A stretch of DNA of 63,525 nucleotides from CAYLNG01 sp964497855 (GTDB taxonomy: Bacteria > Verrucomicrobiota > Kiritimatiellia > SS1-B-03-39 > UBA6053), in the NCBI GenBank assembly GCA_964497855.1, contig CAZCFM010000003.1:1-63525 (forward strand), written 5' to 3'. A program made the translations under genes and the position numbers. Shown one piece after another: positions 42,301 through 49,252 of this stretch. The stretch's first letter is position 1. The number at the start of each line of letters is the position of its first letter. The notes below the pieces were generated by a model that saw only the letters and a list, made by a program, of their open reading frames with translations, did no database searches and was not told where the DNA came from.

Positions 42301-42815
42301 CCGACGAGGTCCTGTTTAAAGCGGAGGATTTCGGCGGCGAGCGGTGTTTGGATCGACGTCGGCATGACAAGGATCACATGCCCGCGCGAGCCGGTGGTGT
42401 CCACGTGGATGCCCGCGAGAACGTAGGTGTTGGCGTAGAGGTTGTGGTCCGCGGCCAGGGTGTAGCCGTCATCCACCCAGGCGACGGACGGCACATTTTT
42501 GGCGTGGAAACGGTATTCGTAGGCGGTGCCGACCACGGCCGTGATGTCGGTCCAGGTCGCGGAACCTGCGGGAATCGTTGTGCGGACGGTGCCCCAGAGG
42601 GTTGAGGCTGGATTTTTCCGGTACACATCCAGCGCATAGGTCGTCTTGTGAATTTTGAAGGTGATGCCCGCGGGCGAGGCGCTCGTGCTCTGCACTTCAA
42701 TCGGGATCACCAGTTCATGGTCGGTGGCGGCCATGCCGTCGGCGGGAAATGACTCCAGTGCCGGAAGCGAAAAGGAAAGCAGAAAACAAAAAGCGGACAG
42801 CAGAGGGGATTTCAT
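36303..42815 (-). CDS. 2170-residue secreted protein: C25-like peptidase, Ig-like, and GH55-like double beta-helix
   Basis: Signal peptide (SPLLSAFCFLLSFSLPALES). Residues ~40-570 look like a peptidase C25 (gingipain-type) fold: VKHVILLGRVPQPRSG, MGWGRIDFRGAVNGGDE and the family-like ending FNGHMGDPTLRDQMIES, but the catalytic His/Cys are not obvious. Then an fn3-like domain, a He_PIG/cadherin-like domain (SGTLPSGLSLSASGRITGTP), a carbohydrate-binding-like sandwich, an InlB-like repeat (YTVTFSAGANGSLLG...), a PKD-like domain, the shared beta-sandwich module (~1075-1320), and two Pectate_lyase_3 beta-helices starting SVLDFGADPSGLTDS and VRNLGAVGDGVTDDHAALQT, the tandem arrangement of GH55 beta-1,3-glucanases. 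Site g lies 48 bases upstream. Confidence 0.7.
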   Translation of the reverse strand: MKSPLLSAFCFLLSFSLPALESFPADGMAATDHELVIPIEVQSTSASPAGITFKIHKTTYALDVYRKNPASTLWGTVRTTIPAGSATWTDITAVVGTAYEYRFHAKNVPSVAWVDDGYTLAADHNLYANTYVLAGIHVDTTGSRGHVILVMPTSIQTPLAAEILRFKQDLVGDGWAVHDVLTPDGRNDWTDPVDGFHTQIRNDIIAIYNTYPGEVKHVILLGRVPQPRSGLRAAWASDGHSDLGANAADCYYADVNNTWTDTGEITVPTANASGSVRAEWRNVPGDGRFDQTHFRSHTEAFEMGWGRIDFRGAVNGGDEINALRNYLNKLHDYKHAQNGFKPGRRSIMMDGGALFKHVQEEFFRNIPQLSGLENIERITYADMPSVAWQPEAQYTFDHGPYLYAFTAGNEPNKDSNMSRAVFWTAAKSSVSYWDITSWMRERIAEPDSWTLSWTTSPARGRYVYHKMGLGGSIGDMMKATINNRDNETGLHGSAVRNYINGAWTVQNPSGATQDYSGFVFNGHMGDPTLRDQMIESPAWVRGRLQNGGAQVQVEWLASPDATQGYDLYSGTSLTGGFSKRNASPLHVNATTGTLSWTDTAPPSDPIVYMVRARKLEQTPSGSFYNASVGRMVEVDRSPSAFAMASPALPTAYLASEYEFQLQTTGGNPPATWTILSGTLPSGLSLSASGRITGTPTNAGSFPLNLRATDLQGTVQEAARTLVVDMFHTWTLLPNGNLQSTPTYSGSFNQTTVNNWIHTADPNSQWTYDSTNKWSQTFRTGRTGAQPGIGYVIPDLKAKQGAVAFRFDVKNTDGSGTPNRLDYRIYGINGSFSWDFWNYGSNPTGAATLLHLGSVAGNFDWTAFETPALPVGNGYDYYVLRFMPSNVDSDLGDFMAIDNLRWSTAQAPPAFYTVTFSAGANGSLLGDLNQSVVEGGNATTVTAVPANGYELFNWTWSGASTTANPLTLTNVSSPLAVTANFQRINNPPTTAITAPNPGSTFQQDASIPFSGTGNDSEDGAISSATWSSSIDGVFMPVGGVFSQLSAGTHTITRSVTDSGGKTASASVTITVTPTSIFTQRFGSSSAVADYIGSAPHLFDYIGTDTTANNRASLSVTLGRLRNTIAYTDDGNSAQLSAYRSTRQTNLPVESNFAVVSATVRLAPQNWPSADTNFLGFTIGQNFRSGIFTPSTGTGNGPAFASFTVQARATANTFRSTGAGGNSANFSVTPSGGVYELALVIAANAGPTEQTFPSPTGPHSVQPRRLSLWINGALHLNNTATGITAANLEDFSFSTGSGTGSTYASGSVFNGYYELDDVVVKTVSSFSTPPPPPVPAGYVSVLDFGADPSGLTDSTASLQSAINHGIANQSVVWFPAGEYRISARLIVNQPDDDPDFPAVLMGSTVNPAQRATLVLSANAAGFNDPNARRAMLHFFNRGTADNESGENTLYNQAVIGLDFRVEAGNAGAVALRMQGAEGCTLQDLNIDLRVGGHTGIWGVPGSGGTTHQVSVTGGVIGIDTRTQSLGGGGSQPTVTITGSTFVDQSDLALWSSTRGAMVLVGVAISRGTPGPVLRLQRNYAEQPFDGNLQWVDSSVAYASHHASNTVIDMPAGAGRSFYLDNVFVQNGERVWTADAPANPSGWMRFARLAVEVRPGNQSWGQPLEQLWRNGVPQTGLLLESTSGVAPPSDLHSRHRWATSFPTWESPGAVNVRNLGAVGDGVTDDHAALQTAINAHDIVFLPKGHYRVSNTLTLRPQSKLIGVHHNFSVIEALSSLTHRFANTDEAAGDRPIVSTADAADADTVIAFLHLKRHYPLAQHNPTPVGNYALEWRSGGNSVLRGVRLESRAGTNIRPDFVASSFYGIGGGINPNYPQDDFGAGQWAWPGSEPTVQVRGNGSGRWFGFWVHGRQALRSHVPFLRVQGTRQPLHLYHLHLQQQDSVNHAEFIDVENISVYGTKSELKGTLLYFENARHVRVFGSGGLASPDPNRPNPYLFRFVDCDDFQISGFAETVNPGTSLWIGGEYDRWIHANILGWSPLQDTHSGRSDVIVPSLHRPLLYLRVSDGYTRWALDNGIAGAATDTIDGVPNLLRYALGGTAATPASTFRLLPTRSGTGLTLNFPRIDDAALIYEVWAADQLPDWAKVWEGQGAGLGEVQIPATGNLLFLHLRVRRE

Positions 42816-42822
42816 GCGGCAT

Positions 42823-42876
42823 ATCCTACCGGGATGGGGAGACTCTGTTCAGCGGGAGAAGATTCAAAGCGTTGAA
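42823..42876 (-). promoter_or_regulatory. regulon palindrome, site g, and promoter of the 2170-residue gene
   Basis: TTCAAAGCGTTGAA (42863-42876) is perfect. On the minus strand a TAGGAT -10-like hexamer (42823-42828) follows 34 bases later and is seven bases before the ATG at 42815. Confidence 0.6.
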
Positions 42877-42915
42877 TCCTTCCTTCCCCACGTGCTGTGT
42901 GGCAAACGCTGCCCT

Positions 42916-42970
42916 TTCAACGGATTGAAGGAAGCTGGTTTTGTCATTCGTGTCCGAAACGGTGTAGGTT
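42916..42970 (+). promoter_or_regulatory. regulon palindrome, site g2, and promoter of the lipoprotein-prepilin pair
   Basis: TTCAACGGATTGAA (42916-42929) is a perfect second palindrome, 53 bp (about five helical turns) from site g. TTGTCA (42941-42946), 18 bases and TAGGTT (42965-42970) follow; the ATG at 42977 is six bases further. The palindrome sits just upstream of the -35, a position suited to an activator. Confidence 0.55.
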
Positions 42971-42976
42971 GTGGGC

Positions 42977-43582
42977 ATGAACACAACGTCTCTTCTCTGT
43001 TCCTCCGTGACCGCCCTCTTTTTGTTGGGAACTCTGGGCTGCGGCTCATCCTCCTCCCGCGAACTTGCGGAGGCGCTGGATTTGGAGGAAAAAGTGGGGC
43101 AGGAGTTCGGCAAGCTGATCGCCGCCAAAGGTCATGCGGGCCAGACGGTTTTGGTGCTGACGACTCCCGAGCCGGGCCCGCGCGTCCACTCGCTGGAGGC
43201 GCGGCGTCTGTCCGGCCTGCGCAAAGGCCTGCCGGGGGTCAGCGTGCTGGAGGTGCCTGCCGGAAGTCCCGGGGATGAACGTTTGATGATGATGTTGAAC
43301 GATCATCTGCCCATGGCCTTGCTGAGCGAGGTGTTGGCCGCTCATCCGCAGGCCTCCGCCGTGGTATCGTTTGTGGGGTATCCGTATTTGGATGCGCCGG
43401 AGCCCCTCGCCGTGCCGCTCTACGTGTTCGGGTTGTCCCATCAGGCCCTTGGACGCAACGCTCTGGAGAGCGGCATGGCCGTAGCCGTGATGTACTCCCG
43501 GGGAGCCTCGGACGAGCCCCTGATGAACGCCTCTTCGATTCCCGCCGATGTGTTGCAATCCTACTCTGTGGAGGTCCGCTGA
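42977..43582 (+). CDS. lipoprotein upstream of a prepilin gene
   Basis: About 201 residues. A lipoprotein signal (LLCSSVTALFLLGTLGC) gives an acylated Cys near 22. The rest is soluble and Gly/Ala/Leu-rich without a family I recognise; a helix EALDLEEKVGQEFGKLIAAK and a Rossmann-like TVLVLTTPEPGPRVHSL are visible. Its stop overlaps the next gene (TGATG), so it is translationally coupled to the prepilin and may assist its surface assembly. ATG 42977 was chosen; an in-frame GTG lies two codons upstream. Confidence 0.6.
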   Translation: MNTTSLLCSSVTALFLLGTLGCGSSSSRELAEALDLEEKVGQEFGKLIAAKGHAGQTVLVLTTPEPGPRVHSLEARRLSGLRKGLPGVSVLEVPAGSPGDERLMMMLNDHLPMALLSEVLAAHPQASAVVSFVGYPYLDAPEPLAVPLYVFGLSHQALGRNALESGMAVAVMYSRGASDEPLMNASSIPADVLQSYSVEVR

Positions 43583-44316
43583 TGCGTCGCTCTTCCGGCT
43601 TCACCCTGATTGAAATGCTGGTGGTCATCGCCATCATTGGTCTGCTCGCGTCCATTCTCGTCCCCGTGACCGCCAAGGCCATGGAAAGCGCCAAGCGCAC
43701 CAAGTGCGCGTCGCAAATGCGGGCCTTCCACCAGGGGGCGACCCTGTATGGAAACGCAAACGATTTCAAGCTCCCCGCCGTTTGCGACGAACAGGCCTGG
43801 GGCGGTCGATTCATCTGGCCCGCCACCTGGCCCCACGCGCTGGGCGAGTACGTCGGCCATCCCGAACTTTCCCCGGGCGTTCGCCCCAGTGAGCTGCGCA
43901 AAAACACGATTTTCACTTGTCCCTCCTGGGTTGGGTCCGAAGGGTTCAAGATCAAAGCGGAAAACCAGCGATGGGACCGCCTGATCCTGGGAGGTTATGG
44001 CATGAACCGCAATCTGGATCTCGCCAAGGGCGTCAATCCGGATGGAAACTGGACCCGTCAACTGGTCACCCGCAACTCGATGGCGGTCGACAATCCCTCC
44101 GGACGCCTGCTGTTCGCCGATGGCGCCGGCAACAACGGGGACCTTGGCACCCGTTTCGATTTCAACCGCTATGGTCAGGCCAGCTACCAGTATCTCGTCG
44201 ATCCCGCCCGTCACAATGGAGGCTCAAATCTCTGTTATCTCGACGGGCATGTGATCTTCTTGCGGGAGGCCCTTATCGTCAGCCAAGGCCTCACCGGGGC
44301 GCTGTTTGTGGATTGA
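43582..44316 (+). CDS. type II secretion/pilin-like prepilin, H-X9-DG type
   Basis: The protein has 244 residues. SSGFTLIEMLVVIAIIGLLA is a class III prepilin signal with Gly-Phe cleavage and Glu+5, and the following helix is amphipathic. The C-terminal RHNGGSNLCYLDGHV matches the H-X9-DG motif of the verrucomicrobial/planctomycetal DUF1559-like pseudopilins. It is coupled to the preceding lipoprotein. Four Cys may form disulfides. It is a candidate major or minor pseudopilin for the secretion machinery encoded next door. Confidence 0.85.
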   Translation: MRRSSGFTLIEMLVVIAIIGLLASILVPVTAKAMESAKRTKCASQMRAFHQGATLYGNANDFKLPAVCDEQAWGGRFIWPATWPHALGEYVGHPELSPGVRPSELRKNTIFTCPSWVGSEGFKIKAENQRWDRLILGGYGMNRNLDLAKGVNPDGNWTRQLVTRNSMAVDNPSGRLLFADGAGNNGDLGTRFDFNRYGQASYQYLVDPARHNGGSNLCYLDGHVIFLREALIVSQGLTGALFVD

Positions 44317-44342
44317 TCTTCGAGGAGGATGTTTTGTCAAGG

Positions 44343-46091
44343 TCAGGCGCGATAGGACTGTTTTTGGGTGACGCGCAGGACTTCGTCGATGGAGGTCATT
44401 CCCTTGAGAACCATGGACCAGCCTTTGTCGCGGAGGCTGGTGAGTCCATTGCGCATGGCGATTTCGCGGATGATGTTGGAGGGGTGTCGGGCGACGATAG
44501 CGTGGCGGATTTCGTCGTCGAGCATCATGATTTCGTGCAGGGCGGTGCGTCCGTGATAGCCGGTGTAGTTGCATTCGGCGCAGCCGCTGCCTTTGATCAC
44601 GCGTGACAAATCGAGATCGTTGCCGAAGGCCCGTGTGAATTCGGGGAGGAGTGCGTCATCGATGCCGCTTTTGATGGCGCATTTCTGGCAGATGCGGCGA
44701 ACGAGGCGCTGGGCGATCACACCTTCCAGACAGGAGCTGACGAGGTAGGGTTCGATGCCCATGTCCACGAGACGCGCGACGGCGCTGGGGGCGTCGTTGG
44801 TGTGGAGGGTGCTGAGCACAAGGTGTCCGGTGAGGGAGGCGCGCACGGCGATGTCGGCCGTTTCGCCGTCGCGGATTTCGCCGATGAGGACGATGTCGGG
44901 GTCGTGTCGCAGAATAGAGCGCAGGATGTTGGCGAAGGTGAGGCCGATTTTGGAGTGGACCTGAAGCTGGCTGATGCCTTCCATCTGGTATTCGATGGGG
45001 TCCTCGACGGTGATGATTTTGACTTCATCGCTCTTGAGTTCGTTGAGCATCGCGTAGAGGGTTGTGGTCTTGCCGGAGCCGGTGGGACCGGTGAGGAGAA
45101 CGATGCCGTGGGGAAGGCCGCCCAGGTATTTGATCATCGGCAGGTCTTCGTTCTGGATGCCGAGGTTGGCGAGCGAGACCAACATGCTGTCACGCGAAAG
45201 AATTCGCATGTTGACGGTTTCGCCGTGGCGCGTGGGCAGCACGGAGACACGCAAGTCGTACTCTTCGCGGAGGGCTCGGACCTTGATGCGGCCGTCGTGG
45301 GGTTTGCGCTTCTCCGCGATGTCCATGGAGGCCATGCTTTTGATGCAGCTGGCGATGGAACGTTTGAGTTTGGCGATGCCCTCGGGGAGAGGGATTTTCT
45401 GCAACATGCCGTCGATGCGGTAGCGGAGGACGACATGGTCCTCGAAGGGCTCGATGTGAATGTCGGTGGCGCGGGCCTTGATGGCTTCGAGGATGATATT
45501 GTGAACAAATTCGATCATCCCGGCCTCGGCGGAGCCTTCGCCGATGTCGGCGCCGTCGAAACTCAGCTCGTCGAGCTGGGTGGTGGTGATCATTTCGTGG
45601 ATGTTCTGGGCGCCGAGTCCATAGAAATGGCCGAGGGCCTTGGCGAGTTCGGAGTCGAGAATGAAGACCCAGTCGATCTGGCAGCCGAGGAGCATGCGCA
45701 GGCTGTCCTCCATCACCGATTGCGGCATGACGGAGCAGGCGAGGGTGAGGGTGGAGCCGTCTTCGCGCACGGGCATGACACGATAGCGGAGGGCCGTTTT
45801 GGCATTGATGCGGGCGGCGAGTTCGTTGCCGACGCTGTAGGTGGACAGGGGCAGAAACGGGATGCCCGTGATTTCGGAGAGGCCACGCAGGATGTCGGCT
45901 TCGCTGGCAAAATGTTCTTTGATCAGGAGTTCGCCGGGACTGGCACCGGTGATCAGGGCCTGCTGTTCGATGCGGCTCCAGTCCTCCAGTGTGAGGCGGT
46001 TGTCGTCCATGAGGCGGTTGCCGAGTTCGCGCCAGGCGGCTTCGGGACTGGGGCGGATGCCAAAGGAGAGGGAGTCGGAAAGGTCGCTCAT
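44343..46091 (-). CDS. gspE: type II secretion/pilus assembly ATPase GspE
   Basis: The protein has 582 residues. N-terminal GspE/PilB N domain, then Walker A GPTGSGKTTT (about 331-340), Asp box RHDPDIVLIGEIRD, Walker B and His box TLHTNDAPSAVARLVDMG. The tetracysteine zinc motif CQKC...CAEC is intact (region around 465-505). GspE ATPases drive pseudopilus assembly at the inner membrane. It overlaps the upstream GspC-like gene by four bases, and is the last gene of the secretion operon. No GspF/PilC platform gene follows within the window. Confidence 0.92.
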   Translation of the reverse strand: MSDLSDSLSFGIRPSPEAAWRELGNRLMDDNRLTLEDWSRIEQQALITGASPGELLIKEHFASEADILRGLSEITGIPFLPLSTYSVGNELAARINAKTALRYRVMPVREDGSTLTLACSVMPQSVMEDSLRMLLGCQIDWVFILDSELAKALGHFYGLGAQNIHEMITTTQLDELSFDGADIGEGSAEAGMIEFVHNIILEAIKARATDIHIEPFEDHVVLRYRIDGMLQKIPLPEGIAKLKRSIASCIKSMASMDIAEKRKPHDGRIKVRALREEYDLRVSVLPTRHGETVNMRILSRDSMLVSLANLGIQNEDLPMIKYLGGLPHGIVLLTGPTGSGKTTTLYAMLNELKSDEVKIITVEDPIEYQMEGISQLQVHSKIGLTFANILRSILRHDPDIVLIGEIRDGETADIAVRASLTGHLVLSTLHTNDAPSAVARLVDMGIEPYLVSSCLEGVIAQRLVRRICQKCAIKSGIDDALLPEFTRAFGNDLDLSRVIKGSGCAECNYTGYHGRTALHEIMMLDDEIRHAIVARHPSNIIREIAMRNGLTSLRDKGWSMVLKGMTSIDEVLRVTQKQSYRA

Positions 46092-46696
46092 GGGTTCACA
46101 GGAAAGGTTTGCGGAATGCCGCGGCTGAGAAGAACGGGCGGGTCCTGATTGATCTGCAACTCCAGAGCGTCGGCGCGCACGGAGAGCACGCGCAGCGGGG
46201 GCAGTTCATCGCCGACTTTGACATATTGGGAAGTTGCGTTTTTGGCATTGCCGACGAGGGCCACGGTTTCGCCGTCTGGGCGGCGGATCATGCCTTTGAA
46301 GACGTAGGTCACCGTTTCGGGCGGTGGCGGTGGCGGAGGCGGGGGAGGCGGTGGCGGTGGAGGAGTCGGCGGAGCGACAGGCGTGGGGTTCGGGCGTTCC
46401 ACGTTGTCGGGACCCGGGGTGGGGCGTTCGCGGGGAGCATTGCGGAAAAAGGGGTTTGGGGCCTTGTCGTCGGTCTTGAGATTTTGTTGCATCTCGATGA
46501 ACGCGCTCAGAGGCGTGGGGGTTGGAAGGGGTGGGCGGGGACGGCCCCCACCCAGGGGCAGGGACTCGCCGTTGTCTGCGGTGAACAGGGTCCAACTGAA
46601 CCAGCAGACGGCGAGGAGGAAGAAGAGTCCGCAGGCGATGGCGACAGCCTGTGGATCACCTTGTTTAAGCGAGCTGAAGAGTTTTCCGGCTTTCAT
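46088..46696 (-). CDS. GspC/PilP-like periplasmic-linking protein with polyproline linker
   Basis: About 202 residues. A cytoplasmic start, one membrane helix (AIACGLFFLLAVCWFSWTLF), a long proline-rich linker with a run of about fifteen prolines, and a small C-terminal beta domain (TYVFKGMIRRPDGETVALVG, then YVKVGDELPPLRVLSVRADA) like the homology region of GspC/PilP that meets the secretin. I chose ATG 46696, which directly follows the upstream stop. The linker would span the periplasm. Family assignment rests on architecture and position. Confidence 0.65.
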   Translation of the reverse strand: MKAGKLFSSLKQGDPQAVAIACGLFFLLAVCWFSWTLFTADNGESLPLGGGRPRPPLPTPTPLSAFIEMQQNLKTDDKAPNPFFRNAPRERPTPGPDNVERPNPTPVAPPTPPPPPPPPPPPPPPPETVTYVFKGMIRRPDGETVALVGNAKNATSQYVKVGDELPPLRVLSVRADALELQINQDPPVLLSRGIPQTFPVNP

Positions 46697-46697
46697 T

Positions 46698-47516
46698 TCA
46701 GTGTCCCATGGCTCGGGTGCGTTCGGCGGGGCGGCCTTGCGTGGTGGAGATGTTGCGGACATCTTTGGCGAAGAGGAAGGAGCTGAGGGTTGCCGTCATC
46801 CGCACTTCGTCGGGCTTCGCCAGCGTGGTTTTTTCCATGGCGATGTTGCGCAGCAGCATGGCGCGACCTGGCTGGAAAATGGCTTCCCAGAGACGGTAGA
46901 GGCGCTGCATGTCGCCTTCGAAAATCACGCGCAGCGGATATTCCTCCAAAAATACTGCGGGGGGCGTTCCGATGCTGTGCACGACGGGGGCGAGAGGGTC
47001 GATGCTGCGGATGTCGGCAATGCCGAATTCGATGGCGGTGTCGACGAGTTTTTCAACGGCGCGGAGCTGCAACATGCGTTCGCGGGCGACTTCGTCGCTG
47101 TCGATTTCATCGGGGAGTCCGAGCAGGGCGGGTACATCGATGCGCTGTTCGCGGGCTTTGCGGCGCAGGCGGTCGCGGGTGGCATAGAGCTGGAATTTGT
47201 AGTCGATTTTCCCGACGTCACCGGTTTCGTTTTCACCGAAGGTGGCGAGGCGGCTGCTGACGTCCTGCCACTCGGCGATGCGGCGGGACAGGTCGCGTTC
47301 GAGGCCGGCTTTGCGCTGGAGAAGAGGGCCTTCCCCGAGCAGGTATCCGCCGGCGGAAAGCTGCTGGGTTTTTTGCGCAATGTCGCGGCGGAGTTCGGCG
47401 CGTTCGCGCATTTGGGGTCTCAGCACACCAAAATAGAGTCCGGCGATGACGAGTCCGAGTCCCACCAGGGAAAACCCGAAGAACTGCCGTTCACTGAGGC
47501 GGGATTCGAGGCTCAT
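46698..47516 (-). CDS. PilO/GspM-like inner-membrane protein
   Basis: The protein has 272 residues. A single N-terminal membrane helix (FGFSLVGLGLVIAGLYFGVL) is followed by coiled-coil-like sequence (RAELRRDIAQKTQQLSAGGY) and a C-terminal ferredoxin-like half (PLRVIFEGDMQRLYRLWEAI). This is the PilO/GspM layout. It overlaps the PilM-PilN-like gene by four bases and precedes the GspC-like gene, matching a PilM-N-O-P order. Confidence 0.65.
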   Translation of the reverse strand: MSLESRLSERQFFGFSLVGLGLVIAGLYFGVLRPQMRERAELRRDIAQKTQQLSAGGYLLGEGPLLQRKAGLERDLSRRIAEWQDVSSRLATFGENETGDVGKIDYKFQLYATRDRLRRKAREQRIDVPALLGLPDEIDSDEVARERMLQLRAVEKLVDTAIEFGIADIRSIDPLAPVVHSIGTPPAVFLEEYPLRVIFEGDMQRLYRLWEAIFQPGRAMLLRNIAMEKTTLAKPDEVRMTATLSSFLFAKDVRNISTTQGRPAERTRAMGH

Positions 47517-49249
47517 CGGGCGCCTCTGCGGGTGGTGGGGACGGGGGTGGGCGGGGGTTCTGCAACAGCTTCGAGTTCCACATCAATCACAAAACGTCGG
47601 TTTCCGGTGGAGATCCATTCCACATCGCGATCCGGGTCGCCGTACACCAGATCGTCGCCCAGCAAATCCGCGCGCAGCACGCCGGGGCGGGAGCGCAGGG
47701 TTTCGATCAGGCGTTTGACGGTGCTCAAATCCTGGCGAGGGGTGAACCCTTCGATGATGAGGCGGTTCATGCGGTCGTCGCGCAGGCGTTCGGCCTGCTG
47801 GAGGTTGGGCGCGCGCCGGGCCAGACTGGCGCGCGGGGCGGCGCTGCGGCGCTCGCGTTCCTCCTCGGTGCCCATGCGGAGTTCGACGTAGGATTCGCTG
47901 TCGCCGAGGAAAGTCACAAAATCATTGGGACCGCGGGCCGCGCCGATGATGAGCGTCAGATCGCGGATGCGGGCGCTGTTGTTGACGTAGCGCACGAGCG
48001 GGGCGGTCATGGTCTCCATCTGCAACATGCGGGCTTCGGACGTTTCAATTCCCTGGCGGAGGGTGTCGCAGCGTTGCAGGATGAGGTTCTGCTGGCTGAG
48101 ACGGGCTTTTTCGCGGGAGGATGCGATGTGTGAGGCGGCCCCGATCATGAGCATGCCGCCCACCGCGAAAAGGCTGGCCGCCATCCAGTGGCGTTTGTTG
48201 CGGATACGGGCCAGAACCTGCCGCAGGCCTTCGGCGAGCAGCGACGAGGGAGCGCGGGCGATGCCGAGGGCGTCGGCGGCGAGGCCGACAGCGATGATGT
48301 ATTCGGCGCTTTCCTGTTGTTCGTGTCCGGCGATGCGTCCCACCAGCGAGAGCGGCAGTGGCGAAGCCGCGTGCAGGGCCTCGCGCAGCGGTTCCCATCG
48401 GGCACCCCCACCCGCGAGCAGGATGCGTTTGACGGCCCGGTCCTCATTGCCAGGGCCGAGACTTGCCAAATACATCTGCATGCAGGCGCGGATTTCCTGC
48501 AACCAGCGCTGCACAAACTGTTCGCAGGCTTTTCCGGATTCGCCGGGAAGCTCCGCAAACGACAGGGCTTTTACGCGGACGCGCTCCGCCTGTTGCAGGG
48601 GCAGGCGGGCTTGCGCGGCGACGGACTGCGTCAACTGCGCGGTTCCGAGGGCGAAACTGCGGGCGAACAACACGCCGTTTCCATCGCCGACGACCACTTC
48701 GGTGTGGGTGGCCCCCAGATCCGCGAACAGCGTGGGCTGGTGGATGGGTTCGCCGAGGGCGGTGACGCCATTGTAGAGGGCAATGGGCGCCGGGCAGGCG
48801 TTGACGATGCGGAAACCACCGTGAACGGCGGGACTGAGGCAGGCCTCCAACAAATCGGGGCGGGCCATGGACACCAGCAGACGGCGCTCGCCGGGGAGGG
48901 CGGAGGCCGGTGTGGCGGTGTACTGCATGCGCGCGTCGGTCATTTCGCTGAAACGCATCGCCTCCATGCCGGCCACTTGCTCCGGTGTGCGCGGGTCTTC
49001 GTCCTCCATGCGCACCGGCTGGTACAACACGCGGCTGCCGGACACCGAACAGGCGACGGGAAGGGCTCCCAGTTTCTGGTCTTCCCACCATTTGCGCAGC
49101 GCCGCGCCGGGATCCGCCAAATCGGGAGGAATCGGAATGTGTTCCGCTTTCAACACGCGCAGACGTCCGCCGGCGATGGTGGCCAAGACGGCTTTGACGG
49201 CGTGTTGCCCGGGGTCCAGGCCTAGAACGGTGCGGGAACTGCGGCGCAT
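47513..49249 (-). CDS. PilM-PilN/GspL-like fusion protein
   Basis: The protein has 578 residues. The N-terminal ~350 residues form an actin-like PilM/GspL cytoplasmic domain (SRTVLGLDPGQHAVKAVLAT, LFADLGATHTEVVVGDGNGV, RILLAGGGARWEPL). After one membrane helix (HWMAASLFAVGGMLMIGAAS, about 355-375) comes a PilN/GspL periplasmic domain with a coiled coil (SREKARLSQQNLILQRCDTL) and a ferredoxin-like end. In type IV pili PilM and PilN are separate; in GspL they are fused, so this protein is GspL-like. It links the ATPase to the periplasmic PilO/GspC proteins. Confidence 0.75.
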   Translation of the reverse strand: MRRSSRTVLGLDPGQHAVKAVLATIAGGRLRVLKAEHIPIPPDLADPGAALRKWWEDQKLGALPVACSVSGSRVLYQPVRMEDEDPRTPEQVAGMEAMRFSEMTDARMQYTATPASALPGERRLLVSMARPDLLEACLSPAVHGGFRIVNACPAPIALYNGVTALGEPIHQPTLFADLGATHTEVVVGDGNGVLFARSFALGTAQLTQSVAAQARLPLQQAERVRVKALSFAELPGESGKACEQFVQRWLQEIRACMQMYLASLGPGNEDRAVKRILLAGGGARWEPLREALHAASPLPLSLVGRIAGHEQQESAEYIIAVGLAADALGIARAPSSLLAEGLRQVLARIRNKRHWMAASLFAVGGMLMIGAASHIASSREKARLSQQNLILQRCDTLRQGIETSEARMLQMETMTAPLVRYVNNSARIRDLTLIIGAARGPNDFVTFLGDSESYVELRMGTEEERERRSAAPRASLARRAPNLQQAERLRDDRMNRLIIEGFTPRQDLSTVKRLIETLRSRPGVLRADLLGDDLVYGDPDRDVEWISTGNRRFVIDVELEAVAEPPPTPVPTTRRGAR

Positions 49250-49252
49250 GGG

